Origin: Thermanaerothrix sp.
Lineage (GTDB): Bacteria > Synergistota > Synergistia > Synergistales > Synergistaceae
Direction: 5' to 3'
Assembly (NCBI GenBank): GCA_026417795.1
Contig: JAOACP010000009.1
Coordinates: 1 to 64,000 of the forward strand
Length of the DNA: 64,000 nt
Below are positions 51,165-59,572 of the stretch, in pieces. The first letter of the stretch is position 1. Every line of letters starts with the position of its first letter. A program made the translations under genes and the position numbers. The notes under the pieces were generated by a model that was not told the origin of the DNA, ran no database searches, and saw only the letters and a program-made list of their open reading frames with translations.

Positions 51165-52141
51165 GGGAGCTCAACCCCTCCGTCCTCCCCCACGAAGATC
51201 TCCTGGTAGAACCGGGTCATCTTAAGCCCCACCCGGTACTCCCCTATCCTTGGGCTGACATCTTCCCCTTGAACCATGCGGACTATCCACTCGGGGTAGT
51301 CGCCGCCCGCCGCCAAGGCCAAGGGGAATCCCCCGCCGAACCTTGGGTTCACCTCCGACAGCACGGGCCCCCTCTCGGTCAAGAAGGCCTGGACCGTTAT
51401 GGGCCCCATGCCGCCCGCCTGGGATATGAGGGACAACACCTTAAGCATCCAGTCCCTGATGGGCTCATCGGATATGGTGACCCCCTCCACGGACTCACCT
51501 CCCACCGCCTTTATCCTTATCCTGGGTACGTAGTGGATCACCTCTCCGTTGAGCCCCAAAAGACAGTCCACGGTGATCTCGTCTCCCTCAAGGCACTCCT
51601 GCACTATGAGGGGCTCATCCGTGAGCTCCAGCGCCTTCGGGAGATCCTCCCTCGCCACCCGCCTGGCGTTCCTGCTGGCGCTCCCCCCTCGGGGCTTCAC
51701 GAAGACGGTTTCCGGCAGCTCCTGCCCCTCAATGTGTTGGGGAAGCCAGCTCAAGGACACGTCCACCCCGTGGGAGCTAAAGAACTCCACGGTGTTCCAC
51801 TTGTCGTTGCATATGTTTATGAGCTCCAGCCCCGACACCAACGCCAGGCAGCCTAGGTCCTGGAACTTGCCAGCGTTCCTCGACAGGAGCTCCAGCTCCG
51901 TGTCTATGGTGGGGACCACAAGGCCTATCCTCTCCCGCTCCACCAGCTTCAAAAGGCCGTCCAGGTACCCTTCTCGCCCCAAGGGCTCCATCTGGATCCC
52001 CCTGTGGGCAAGGAAAAGCGCCGGGGCCAGCGGGTCCGCGTCGGCCGCCAGGACCGTCCCCGCCCTCTTCTCCACAGCCCTCTTGAAGGCCTTAAGAAGG
52101 GACACCCGCCGGCCCGCGCTGGTCATCAAGACGTTGATCAT
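51161..52141 (-). CDS. ATP-grasp domain protein (CarB-like)
   Basis: 326 residues: a pre-ATP-grasp Rossmann part (INVLMTSAGRRVSLLKAFKRA, ADADPLAPALFLA) and an ATP-grasp fold with VFVKPRGGSASRNARRV, LIVQECLEGDEITVDCLL and VLSEVNPRFGGGFPLALAAG. These resemble the carbamoyl-phosphate synthase large chain and stand-alone ligases making amide or acyl-phosphate bonds. Coupled by a 4-bp overlap to the HAD phosphatase. The substrate cannot be deduced. Confidence 0.85.
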   Translation of the reverse strand: MINVLMTSAGRRVSLLKAFKRAVEKRAGTVLAADADPLAPALFLAHRGIQMEPLGREGYLDGLLKLVERERIGLVVPTIDTELELLSRNAGKFQDLGCLALVSGLELINICNDKWNTVEFFSSHGVDVSLSWLPQHIEGQELPETVFVKPRGGSASRNARRVAREDLPKALELTDEPLIVQECLEGDEITVDCLLGLNGEVIHYVPRIRIKAVGGESVEGVTISDEPIRDWMLKVLSLISQAGGMGPITVQAFLTERGPVLSEVNPRFGGGFPLALAAGGDYPEWIVRMVQGEDVSPRIGEYRVGLKMTRFYQEIFVGEDGGVELP

Positions 52142-52209
52142 AAGGAACCCCCCAATAATCTATGTCCCAGCGCCCCATGGCGGCCGGGAAGTCTATTCTA
52201 CACCACACC

Positions 52210-52725
52210 CTAGTACTCTATGCCCTCCCGGGCTTTGACGCCCCTTTGGTAGGGGTGCTTCACCTCCCGCATCTCCGTCAACAGGTCCGCCTCCCCGATG
52301 AACTCCTCCGGGGCGTAACGGCCCGTCAGCACCACCTCCGTATCCTCGTGACGGTTCCTTATTACCTCCAGCACCTCCTGGACATCAAGGAGGCCGTAAT
52401 CCACCGCCACGTTGATCTCATCCAGGATCACCAGGTGGTACGAACCGGACGAAAGGGCCTCCCGGGCCAGCTCAAGCCCCCGCCGGGCCTCGGAGAAGTC
52501 CACCTCCCTGGCCTTTCCCTTTGGCACGTAGTCCGGAGTGCCGGTGCGCACCAGCTCAAACCCATCAAGCCCCTGGACGCCCCGGATCTCCCCGTAGAAG
52601 TCCCAGCCCTTCAGGAACTGGATCATCTTGACCCTCCTGCGGTGCCCCACCGCCCTCACCGCAAGCCCCAGGGCCGCGGTGGTCTTTCCCTTGCCGTTTC
52701 CGGTGTAAACCTGCACCATGCCCAT
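52210..52725 (-). CDS. cobO: Cob(I)alamin adenosyltransferase (CobO/BtuR type)
   Basis: 171 residues. P-loop GNGKGKTTAALGLAVRA, then KMIQFLKGWDFYGEI, LVILDEINVAVDYGLLDV and VVLTGRYAPEEFIGEADLLTEM, all characteristic of CobA/CobO. It makes adenosylcobalamin from cob(I)alamin and ATP. No other cobalamin genes are in the window, so a salvage role is likely. Adenosyl-B12 would serve mutases typical of amino-acid fermenters; MetH needs the methyl form. Confidence 0.93.
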   Translation of the reverse strand: MGMVQVYTGNGKGKTTAALGLAVRAVGHRRRVKMIQFLKGWDFYGEIRGVQGLDGFELVRTGTPDYVPKGKAREVDFSEARRGLELAREALSSGSYHLVILDEINVAVDYGLLDVQEVLEVIRNRHEDTEVVLTGRYAPEEFIGEADLLTEMREVKHPYQRGVKAREGIEY

Positions 52726-52826
52726 TTATGCATACCCCCCACATCTGATAAAATTCGCAAAGGACTATGAACTTAAGCATACCACGTGCTGTGGTGCCAA
52801 AACCTTTGGTGAGGGGGTCTTTTAAT

Positions 52827-53684
52827 ATGGCAGAAATGAAGATAGGTTTCATAGGAGGCGGCGACGGGGCACTCAAGATAATGCGTCACCTCTTGAAGCT
52901 GGACTTCAAGATAGCCGGGGTGGTGGACATCTCCGACGACGCCCCCGCCATGAGGGAGGCCCGACAGCACCACATCCCCACCTACACGAAGATGGAGGAC
53001 CTCTTGAACCGCCCCTGCGACCTCATAATCGAGGTCACCGGCCGGGACTCGGTGGCCCGGGAGGTGGAGGAGAAGAAGTCCCCCCGCACGGGGCTTTTAA
53101 GGTCCCAGGACGCCAGGTTCCTGTACGACATAATAGCCAAGGAGGAGGAGAACTCCCGGGTCATCGCAAGGCAGGTGGAGGAGATAATAAAGCTCCGGAA
53201 GGCCCTCACGGAGATGCTTCAGCCCCTCAAGGAGGCCTTTGACTCTTTGGCCTCGGGGAACAAGGACGTGGAGGGCACCATGAAGCCCATGTTGGAGGGC
53301 ATGGAGCGGCTCACCAAGGAGACCCAGCGGTCCGACGAACTTGTGAGCACCATCCACGCCATAGCCCGGCAGACCAAGATGCTGGGGCTCAACGCCGCCA
53401 TAGAGGCCGCCCGGGCGGGGGACATGGGCAAGGGCTTCGCGGTGGTGGCCGACGAGGTGCGAAAGCTGGCGGAGCAGACCACCGCGTCGGTGCAGGAGGT
53501 GGGGGACGTGCTCACCGACATAGCGGAGATCTCCAAGACCCTGGGGGAGCCCATAAGGCAGTTCAGCCAGGTGGCGGAGAAGCGGGTTAAGACCATCGAG
53601 GCCCTCAAATCCCAGGTGGAGGGGCTCTCCTCCATGGTGTCCGCGGCGGAGAACGTGGAGGCCCGCCTTAAGGAGCTCCTGTAG
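52827..53684 (+). CDS. Rossmann-domain / soluble chemoreceptor fusion protein
   Basis: 285 residues. About 1-110 form a dinucleotide-binding-type fold: MAEMKIGFIGGGDGALKIM, an acidic residue after strand 2 (VVDISDDAP) and CDLIIEVTGRDSVAREV. Residues 115-285 are a chemoreceptor signalling bundle with the canonical tip [39 protein letters not shown]. No membrane segment, HAMP or signal peptide. It should act as a cytoplasmic receptor whose input is a small molecule bound by the Rossmann domain, perhaps NAD(H) or a CoA-like ligand (inference). ATG 52827 follows GAGGGGG; the frame is open to 52767. Confidence 0.85.
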   Translation: MAEMKIGFIGGGDGALKIMRHLLKLDFKIAGVVDISDDAPAMREARQHHIPTYTKMEDLLNRPCDLIIEVTGRDSVAREVEEKKSPRTGLLRSQDARFLYDIIAKEEENSRVIARQVEEIIKLRKALTEMLQPLKEAFDSLASGNKDVEGTMKPMLEGMERLTKETQRSDELVSTIHAIARQTKMLGLNAAIEAARAGDMGKGFAVVADEVRKLAEQTTASVQEVGDVLTDIAEISKTLGEPIRQFSQVAEKRVKTIEALKSQVEGLSSMVSAAENVEARLKELL

Positions 53685-53810
53685 AAGGCCCTAGCCTTCG
53701 GCGGTACGGCCGCGGCCCCGGCTGGGGGGACGGCGGAGGGACCCCAAGGCCCTGGAGGAATGGGCCGGCGGGCACATGAAGGCCCTGGAGATGAAGCTTA
53801 AGGAGCTTAA

Positions 53811-53842
53811 AACGAGGGGAACCCCACGGGGTTCCCCTCGTT
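53811..53842. terminator. Bidirectional terminator
   Basis: A perfect 15-bp stem (AACGAGGGGAACCCC and its complement) around a two-base centre, between the chemoreceptor fusion and the convergent DUF6672 gene. Confidence 0.8.
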
Positions 53843-53882
53843 AAGCTAAGCGATGTCCAGATTATAAGGCTTCATAGCCCCC

Positions 53883-54278
53883 CTATTCGTTGCCCGGAGG
53901 CGGGAGCATGGCTGGCAGCCCCTCCACCAGGGCGGGCAGGGACACCATGGCCCGGTCCTCGGTTAAGAACGACAGGGTGGACTCCACGGTCTTTATGACG
54001 GCCCCGTTTTGGTCCAGCACCTCTATCTTTATGGGCACCTTGGGGCCTCGGACCACCACCACGTCCCGGTCGTCCGCCATGAACTCCATGGGTTCCCCGG
54101 AGCCTACGGTGACCCGCAGGGATTCGATGGGCTTTAGGTCCTTTCCGGACAGGGTTGCGGCCTGGTTGTCCAGGAACAGCTGGTGCTCCTTGCCCAGCAC
54201 GAACAGGACGGCGCCCAAGGCCACCAAAGCTCCCACCAGCACGAGTCTTATGAGGTTTCTTCTAGTCAAGCGGAACAC
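53883..54278 (-). CDS. DUF6672 family membrane-anchored protein
   Basis: 131 residues: an N-terminal membrane helix (LIRLVLVGALVALGAVLFVL) then a beta-rich extracytoplasmic domain (ESLRVTVGSGEPMEFMADD, VVVVRGPKVPIKIEVLDQNG). It is last in the DUF3798-type ABC importer operon, 15 bp after the second permease gene. Its consistent position suggests an accessory subunit, but the role is unknown. Confidence 0.75.
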   Translation of the reverse strand: MFRLTRRNLIRLVLVGALVALGAVLFVLGKEHQLFLDNQAATLSGKDLKPIESLRVTVGSGEPMEFMADDRDVVVVRGPKVPIKIEVLDQNGAVIKTVESTLSFLTEDRAMVSLPALVEGLPAMLPPPGNE

Positions 54279-54293
54279 CTCCCCTCACGGGCC

Positions 54294-55397
54294 TTAGGCC
54301 GCCTGGCCCCGGAGGGAACGGCGGGCCCGCTCCCGGTCCTTCTGTCTCTTCCAGGCGTGAAGCGCCAGGGAGATGGCGATTATGCCGTAGGAGACGAAGA
54401 CCCGGAAGTACTCCCCAAGCTGGGCCTGGCCTATGAGCTGCTTGCCCGCCATGGGGGACACCACGAACATGAGGTGGAACAGCACCACCCCCAGGAACAC
54501 GTTGCCGATGGTGGCCTTGGCGACGGTGGCGCCGCCGATGAGCAGCGCCGCTATGGCGAACATGCCCGCCTGGTCGTGGCTGTTGTATGTGTTCATGGTG
54601 CCTATGTTCTGGAGGAATATTATCTGACCGTAGCAGGCCAGCACGGTGGAGATGATGATGGCTATTATCCTGGTCTTCTCCACCGGGATGCCCGCCGAGT
54701 CCGCCACCGCCATGTCCTGTCCTATGGCCCTCATGTCCTGGCCCAGCTTGGTGCGCTGGAACCAGAGGATGAATAGGCAGAAGGCCCCTATGACCAGGTA
54801 GGTGGCCAAGGGCACGCTTAGCTCCCCTATCTTGAGGGGTATCAGCTCGTCCAGGCAGTGCCTTATGCCCTGCAGGTTGATGGCGTTCCTTATGCCGTAG
54901 CCCCTGGAGAGCACCAGCTCCGCCTTCCTTATGGGTATGAGCTTGCCCATTCCGTATAGCACCAGCAGCTGGTAGAGGCCGTTGATGAAGAAGCCCAGGA
55001 TGTAGCTGGTGACCATCTCCCGCCCCTTGGCCCGGTTAAGCACAGATCCGCACACCCAGCCCAGGAAGACCGCTATGGGGGTGGCGATGAGGGCGGCCAG
55101 CAGCATTCCCGGCAGCCCTGAAACGGACCAGTCGGAGATGAGGATGAGCCCTATCTGCCCCGCCATGGCCCCCAGCACCATGCCGAAGTTGAGCCCCATT
55201 CCCGCCAGGATCGGGATGAGAAGGGAGAGAACCAGGAAGGAGTTCCTGGCCACCCGGGTCATCATCTCTTGGATGAGGTAGCTGGCGGTAAACCCGGACA
55301 GGGGTATCGCCACCGCCGACAGGGCGATGAAGATGATGGGCACCGCGTTGCTTATGAGAAGCCGCTGGATCTTTTCCTTCATGTTGGCGTCCTTCAT
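54294..55397 (-). CDS. ABC transporter permease (BMP/branched-chain-type)
   Basis: 367-residue membrane protein with 8-10 helices of the BPD_transp_2 family. LIPILAGMGLNFGMVLGAMAGQIG and FAIAALLIGGATVAKATIGNVFLG carry the family's conserved loops that contact the ATPase. It overlaps the preceding permease gene by 4 bp. Second of two permeases in the operon. Confidence 0.9.
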   Translation of the reverse strand: MKDANMKEKIQRLLISNAVPIIFIALSAVAIPLSGFTASYLIQEMMTRVARNSFLVLSLLIPILAGMGLNFGMVLGAMAGQIGLILISDWSVSGLPGMLLAALIATPIAVFLGWVCGSVLNRAKGREMVTSYILGFFINGLYQLLVLYGMGKLIPIRKAELVLSRGYGIRNAINLQGIRHCLDELIPLKIGELSVPLATYLVIGAFCLFILWFQRTKLGQDMRAIGQDMAVADSAGIPVEKTRIIAIIISTVLACYGQIIFLQNIGTMNTYNSHDQAGMFAIAALLIGGATVAKATIGNVFLGVVLFHLMFVVSPMAGKQLIGQAQLGEYFRVFVSYGIIAISLALHAWKRQKDRERARRSLRGQAA

Positions 55398-56440
55398 CTC
55401 TTTACCTGCACCTTTCTGGTCAAAGCGTAGAGGATCATGCCGTTGCTCACGATGATCCTTATGACCTCGGACATGTCGGTCTGCATTATGCTGTTTATGA
55501 CCGACGGGGTCATGGTCAGTATCCCCTGGAAGAGGAAGGTACCCACGATGACGTTCAGCATGGAGGCCTTGTTAACCGAGGCGCCCCCCAGGAGGATGGC
55601 CGCCACCGCGGGGAACGCCATGTAGAAGGGCCCCATGTAGAGCTGGATGAAACCGAAGCTCTGCTCGTACACCAGGATGCCTATGGCCCCGAAGACCGTT
55701 GAGAGCACCACCGAGACGATCCGCATCTTGTCCACGTCGATGCCCGACGCCCTGGCGAACTCCGGGTTGGACCCCACGGCGGTCATGGCGGTGCCGGTCT
55801 TGGTCTTGAGGAACCCCCACATGATGAAGCACATGAGGGCGAAGAAGAGGAACATGCCGGTGGGGAAGTAGAAGTTGGGGCCTATGTTGAAGGCCAAGAA
55901 GTCGCTCAACACCTTGAGCCAGTAGCCCTGCACGCTTATGGTGGTTCTAAGGCCGGAGCCGCCGTATCCCCATATCATGTTGGGGCTCTTGTAGGGGAGC
56001 AGAAGCCACGCCATGCACATGAGGGCCACGGAGGAGAAGCCCACGTAGGTGGCTATCATCATCTCGTCCCCCTTGACCCGGTTGAGCAGAAGCCCGTAGC
56101 CGTAGCCCAGCACCACCGCCAGTAGAACCGCTATGGCCATGGCGGTGAGGAACCCCATCATGCCGGTAACGTTGAGCTCGATGCTGGTCACGGCCCCCAC
56201 AAGGCCGGCGATTATCCCAAGCGGCAGCCCGAAGTTAAGGCCGCACCCCGACTGGACCATGGGGACCAGGGCAAGCACCATGACGCCGTTCATCCCCACC
56301 CGCACCAGAGTATCGCTCAGGGAGGTGTCCACCCGGACCCCCACGAAGGGGGCCGCCACGAAGAGGGAGACCAGGAAAAGCCCTATGATGACCCTGGGCC
56401 AGCCGGCGGCCTCTATAAAGGACTTAAGCTTATCAGTCAC
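55394..56440 (-). CDS. ABC transporter permease (BMP/branched-chain-type)
   Basis: 348-residue BPD_transp_2 family permease with MVQSGCGLNFGLPLGIIAGLVGAV (broken by a turn) and AFPAVAAILLGGASVNKASMLNV as the coupling-loop region. It overlaps the ATPase gene by 8 bp and the next permease by 4 bp; the two permeases presumably form a heterodimer. Confidence 0.9.
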   Translation of the reverse strand: MTDKLKSFIEAAGWPRVIIGLFLVSLFVAAPFVGVRVDTSLSDTLVRVGMNGVMVLALVPMVQSGCGLNFGLPLGIIAGLVGAVTSIELNVTGMMGFLTAMAIAVLLAVVLGYGYGLLLNRVKGDEMMIATYVGFSSVALMCMAWLLLPYKSPNMIWGYGGSGLRTTISVQGYWLKVLSDFLAFNIGPNFYFPTGMFLFFALMCFIMWGFLKTKTGTAMTAVGSNPEFARASGIDVDKMRIVSVVLSTVFGAIGILVYEQSFGFIQLYMGPFYMAFPAVAAILLGGASVNKASMLNVIVGTFLFQGILTMTPSVINSIMQTDMSEVIRIIVSNGMILYALTRKVQVKR

Positions 56441-58061
56441 AGGCCTTCACCTTCTCTTCCGTTTCAACCTTGATCTCTCCCATCATGAGGAGCCCGAACT
56501 CCTCAGAAGGCGCCTTGGCGGGGAGCACCCCCGCTATGCGGCCCTCGTCCACTATGGCTATGCGGTCGCATATGGACCTGAGCTCCTCCAGCTCCGACGA
56601 GGTCATCACTATGGTGGTTCCGTACTCCCGGTTGTAGCGCCGCAGGGTGTCCAGCACCAGCTTCTTGGCCCCCACGTCTATGCCCCGGGTTGGCTCGGAG
56701 ACGAAGAGCACGTCGGGGCGCACCACGAAGGCCTTGGCAAGGCAGACCTTCTGCTGGTTGCCGCCGGACAGCTCCACCGCCCTCTGCTTTGGGCCGGTGC
56801 ACTTTATCTCCAGGGCCTTTATGTACTCGTTGGCGCACTCCTCTATGGCCTTGTCGTCCCTCCACTTGATGAGGCCTCCCATGAGGGGGCGGATGAACTT
56901 CTCCTGGATCTGCATGGCGGTGAAGGCTATGTTCCAGTCTATGCCCTCCTGGAGCAGAAGCCCCACCCCCCGCCGGTCCTCGGATACGAAGGCCATGCCG
57001 GCCCTCAAGGACGCCTCCGGGTCGTTCAGCTTTATGGGCTTGCCGTGGAGTTCCACGTGGCCTCCCGCGGCGTAAAGCCCCATTATGCCGTTGGCTATGC
57101 CGAGCTTCCCCTGCCCCGCAAGGCCCCCGATGCCGAAGATCTCCCCCTTGCGGACCTCGAAGGACACGTCCCGCACGGTCTCGCCGGGCATGTCCACCCA
57201 CAGGTTCTTCACCGACAGGATGGGCTCACCAAGGGAGCGGACCTCCCCATCCTCCGCGTGGGACTCCTCCACCTTGCGGCCCACCATCCAGTTGGCTATC
57301 TGCCGGACCGTGACGTCACAGGTCCTGGCCTCCTGGACCACGTGTCCGTCCCGGAGCACCACTATCTTGTCGCAGAGGTCTATGACCTCCTGGAGGCGGT
57401 GGGATATGAATATGACCGAAAGGCCCTTGGCGGTGAGGCGCTTCACCGCCTTTATGAGGATCTCCGCCTCGGACTCGGTGAGCACCGCGGTGGGCTCGTC
57501 CAGCACCAGAAGCTTGGTGTTGCTCCTGTCTATCTCCCGGGCTATCTCGGTGAACTGCTTGTGGCCCACGGGCATCTCGGAGCAAAGGGTATCCGGATCT
57601 ATGTCCACTCCCAGCACCGATATGGCCTTCTGGGCCCTCTCCTTCATCACCGGCCGGTCCAACGTCCTAAGCCGGTCGCCGAACACCTCCACCAAGGGGT
57701 TGTAAAGGGTGGACTCCCGGTTAAGCAGGATGTTCTCCGTGGCGGTGAAGCCGGGGATCAGGGAGAACTCCTGGTGTACCATGCCTATCCCCGCGTCCAG
57801 GGCGTCGAAGGGGGACTTGAAGCTGACCTCTTGACCGTCGAAGAAGATCTTTCCCTCGTAACCCCCGGTCTGGTGGATCACCGGCATGCCGAAGAGGATC
57901 TTCATCAGGGTGGTCTTCCCAGCCCCGTTCTCCCCCACCAGCCCCAGAGCCTCCCCGGGGTTCAGGGTGAAGGAGACGTCCGCCAGGACCCTGTTGCCGT
58001 AGTACTCCTTACCCACATGTTCAAGCCTCAATATGGGCTCCACAGCTCCCAAAGCGCTCAC
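56433..58061 (-). CDS. ABC transporter ATPase with two nucleotide-binding domains
   Basis: 542 residues, RbsA/YufO-like. Domain 1: Walker A GENGAGKTTLMK, degenerate signature MPVGHKQFTEIA, Walker B LLVLDEPTA, HRLQE switch. Domain 2: degenerate Walker A GLAGQGKLGIA, canonical signature LSGGNQQKV, Walker B LFVSEPTRGID. Such asymmetry, with one complete catalytic site per dimer, is normal for this class. First membrane-complex gene after the binding-protein gene, with an attenuating hairpin between. Confidence 0.93.
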   Translation of the reverse strand: MSALGAVEPILRLEHVGKEYYGNRVLADVSFTLNPGEALGLVGENGAGKTTLMKILFGMPVIHQTGGYEGKIFFDGQEVSFKSPFDALDAGIGMVHQEFSLIPGFTATENILLNRESTLYNPLVEVFGDRLRTLDRPVMKERAQKAISVLGVDIDPDTLCSEMPVGHKQFTEIAREIDRSNTKLLVLDEPTAVLTESEAEILIKAVKRLTAKGLSVIFISHRLQEVIDLCDKIVVLRDGHVVQEARTCDVTVRQIANWMVGRKVEESHAEDGEVRSLGEPILSVKNLWVDMPGETVRDVSFEVRKGEIFGIGGLAGQGKLGIANGIMGLYAAGGHVELHGKPIKLNDPEASLRAGMAFVSEDRRGVGLLLQEGIDWNIAFTAMQIQEKFIRPLMGGLIKWRDDKAIEECANEYIKALEIKCTGPKQRAVELSGGNQQKVCLAKAFVVRPDVLFVSEPTRGIDVGAKKLVLDTLRRYNREYGTTIVMTSSELEELRSICDRIAIVDEGRIAGVLPAKAPSEEFGLLMMGEIKVETEEKVKACD

Positions 58062-58129
58062 ACCTCTCTCAAAAACTTGGGGGACCCGGTGCTATGCATC
58101 CTGTTTAAAGAAATGAATCCACGAAGAAG

Positions 58130-58159
58130 GGAGGGAGGGAGGCGAAAGGCCTCCCTCCC
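58130..58159 (-). terminator. Attenuator-like hairpin between binding protein and ATPase genes
   Basis: GGGAGGGAGGC / GCCTCCCTCCC stem with a four-base loop and no strong T-run. Likely lowers ATPase/permease expression relative to the binding protein or protects the upstream mRNA. Confidence 0.6.
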
Positions 58160-58185
58160 GGTCGCCATAAGAGGATGCCTTCCTC

Positions 58186-59379
58186 CTACTTTATCTTGAA
58201 GTACTTCTCGGGGACCTTCACGGAGGTCATGCCCAGGTACCCCTTGCCGAACACGTAGGTATCCTGGTAGACCAGCACGTGGTTCTTCTTCCTGACGCCG
58301 GTGCCCATGTCCACGTAGTAGCTGCCGTTCCACTTGGCGCCGGGGGTGTACTTGGCGTAGCAGTCCATGAGGGCCTTGAAGTCGTTGAGCTTCGCCTTCT
58401 TCTCCACTATGCGCTTGCCGAACTCGCCCAAGGCGGCGGTGGTGGCGTAGCCGTAGCTGTATGCCCAGGTGCCCATGCGGCCCTTGCCGCCGGCCTTGAT
58501 GACCGCCGCCTCAACCTTCTTGAGGATGGCGGGCCAGTTGCCCTTCTCCTTGGAGAGGTCTATGCCGAAGGCGCCGGGGTAGCCCATGAGCGGGGAGGGG
58601 AGGTCCGCCTCCACAAAGTAACCGCCGTAGGCGGCCACCTGCTTCAACAGGGGCTCCGTCTGGGCGTCGTTGGTGCAGAAGAAGGCGGCGTTCTTGCCGT
58701 ACTTCTTTATCCACGCGGGCACCTTCTCGAGGATGAACTGCTGGGCCCCCGCCACGCCCACGTCGCTGGTGGGGTCCGGGGCGGTCTCGAAGGCGAACTT
58801 AAGGCCCAAGTCCTTGCAGGCCGCCTCCATGATGTTGCGGCGCCTGGAGAGGAGCTCGTAGCTCATGTGACGGGGGAAGGAGATGTGCACGAAGGCGTTA
58901 GCCCCCATCTTCTTGGCCGCCGCTATGATGAGGTAACCCCTGGCCACGTTGTCGGCGTTGATGGCCAGGTCCGCGGCGGACTCGATGACGCCGGGGTCCT
59001 CGTGGGGCTCACCGGCGAAGCAGAGGATGTCGGGCCTCTTCTCCTTGACCCGGCGGAAGGCCTCGGTGGTGCCCGGTATGGCCTGGTTCACCACGATGAC
59101 CTTCATGAGGGGGTCGTCCGCAAGGCCCACTATCTGGGATATGGTGGTCTCCATCTCGGACATGAAGTTGTCCGGGTAGGTGAGGTGCTTTACCATACCG
59201 CCCTTGGCCACGTCGCCATACTCCTTGATGAGCCGCTCCGCCCCCCTGAGGTCGTCCTCCGACTGGGAGACCGTGCCGGTCACGACGCCGATGTGGAACT
59301 TGGCCGCCGCAAAGGCGGGACAGGCCAACAGCGCCGCTAGGGCAGCAACCGCCAGAACCGCAAGAAGCCGCTTTCGCAT
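58186..59379 (-). CDS. DUF3798 family substrate-binding protein (copy 1)
   Basis: 397-residue exported protein: signal peptide (RLLAVLAVAALAALLACPAFAAA) then a two-lobe fold with FHIGVVTGTVSQSEDD, KVIVVNQAIPGTTEAF and FFCTNDAQTEPLLKQVAAYG, resembling BMP/type 1 periplasmic binding proteins. Immediately upstream of the ABC importer genes. Very similar to the gene at 59.6-60.8 kb. The ligand is unknown. Confidence 0.85.
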   Translation of the reverse strand: MRKRLLAVLAVAALAALLACPAFAAAKFHIGVVTGTVSQSEDDLRGAERLIKEYGDVAKGGMVKHLTYPDNFMSEMETTISQIVGLADDPLMKVIVVNQAIPGTTEAFRRVKEKRPDILCFAGEPHEDPGVIESAADLAINADNVARGYLIIAAAKKMGANAFVHISFPRHMSYELLSRRRNIMEAACKDLGLKFAFETAPDPTSDVGVAGAQQFILEKVPAWIKKYGKNAAFFCTNDAQTEPLLKQVAAYGGYFVEADLPSPLMGYPGAFGIDLSKEKGNWPAILKKVEAAVIKAGGKGRMGTWAYSYGYATTAALGEFGKRIVEKKAKLNDFKALMDCYAKYTPGAKWNGSYYVDMGTGVRKKNHVLVYQDTYVFGKGYLGMTSVKVPEKYFKIK

Positions 59380-59497
59380 GAAACTACCTCCCCCTTTTCT
59401 TGTGGGTACTTGAAGCTTCGAATTAAACCTACCACCACCTGGGCCTCAAGTCAACGGATTAAGTTAAAGAGGTCAACGACGAACCCGTTAAAAGGAA

Positions 59498-59530
59498 GGC
59501 CCCTCCTTAAAGATCGCAAGGAGGAGCCCC
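59498..59530 (-). terminator. Terminator between the two DUF3798 genes
   Basis: On the minus strand GGGGCTCCTCCTT / AAGGAGGGGCC stem with a nine-base loop, then CCTTCCTTTT. Ends at least part of the transcript of copy 2. Confidence 0.6.
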
Positions 59531-59572
59531 GGTAAGGCTAAGGGAAATTGAATATATTGAACGGGAATATTC

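Noticed and set aside
53693-53855. Short Lys/Leu-rich frame after the Rossmann-chemoreceptor gene
   Set aside because: No start codon with a ribosome-binding site is visible, and the frame runs through the terminator stem. It may be a decayed remnant but cannot be supported as a gene.
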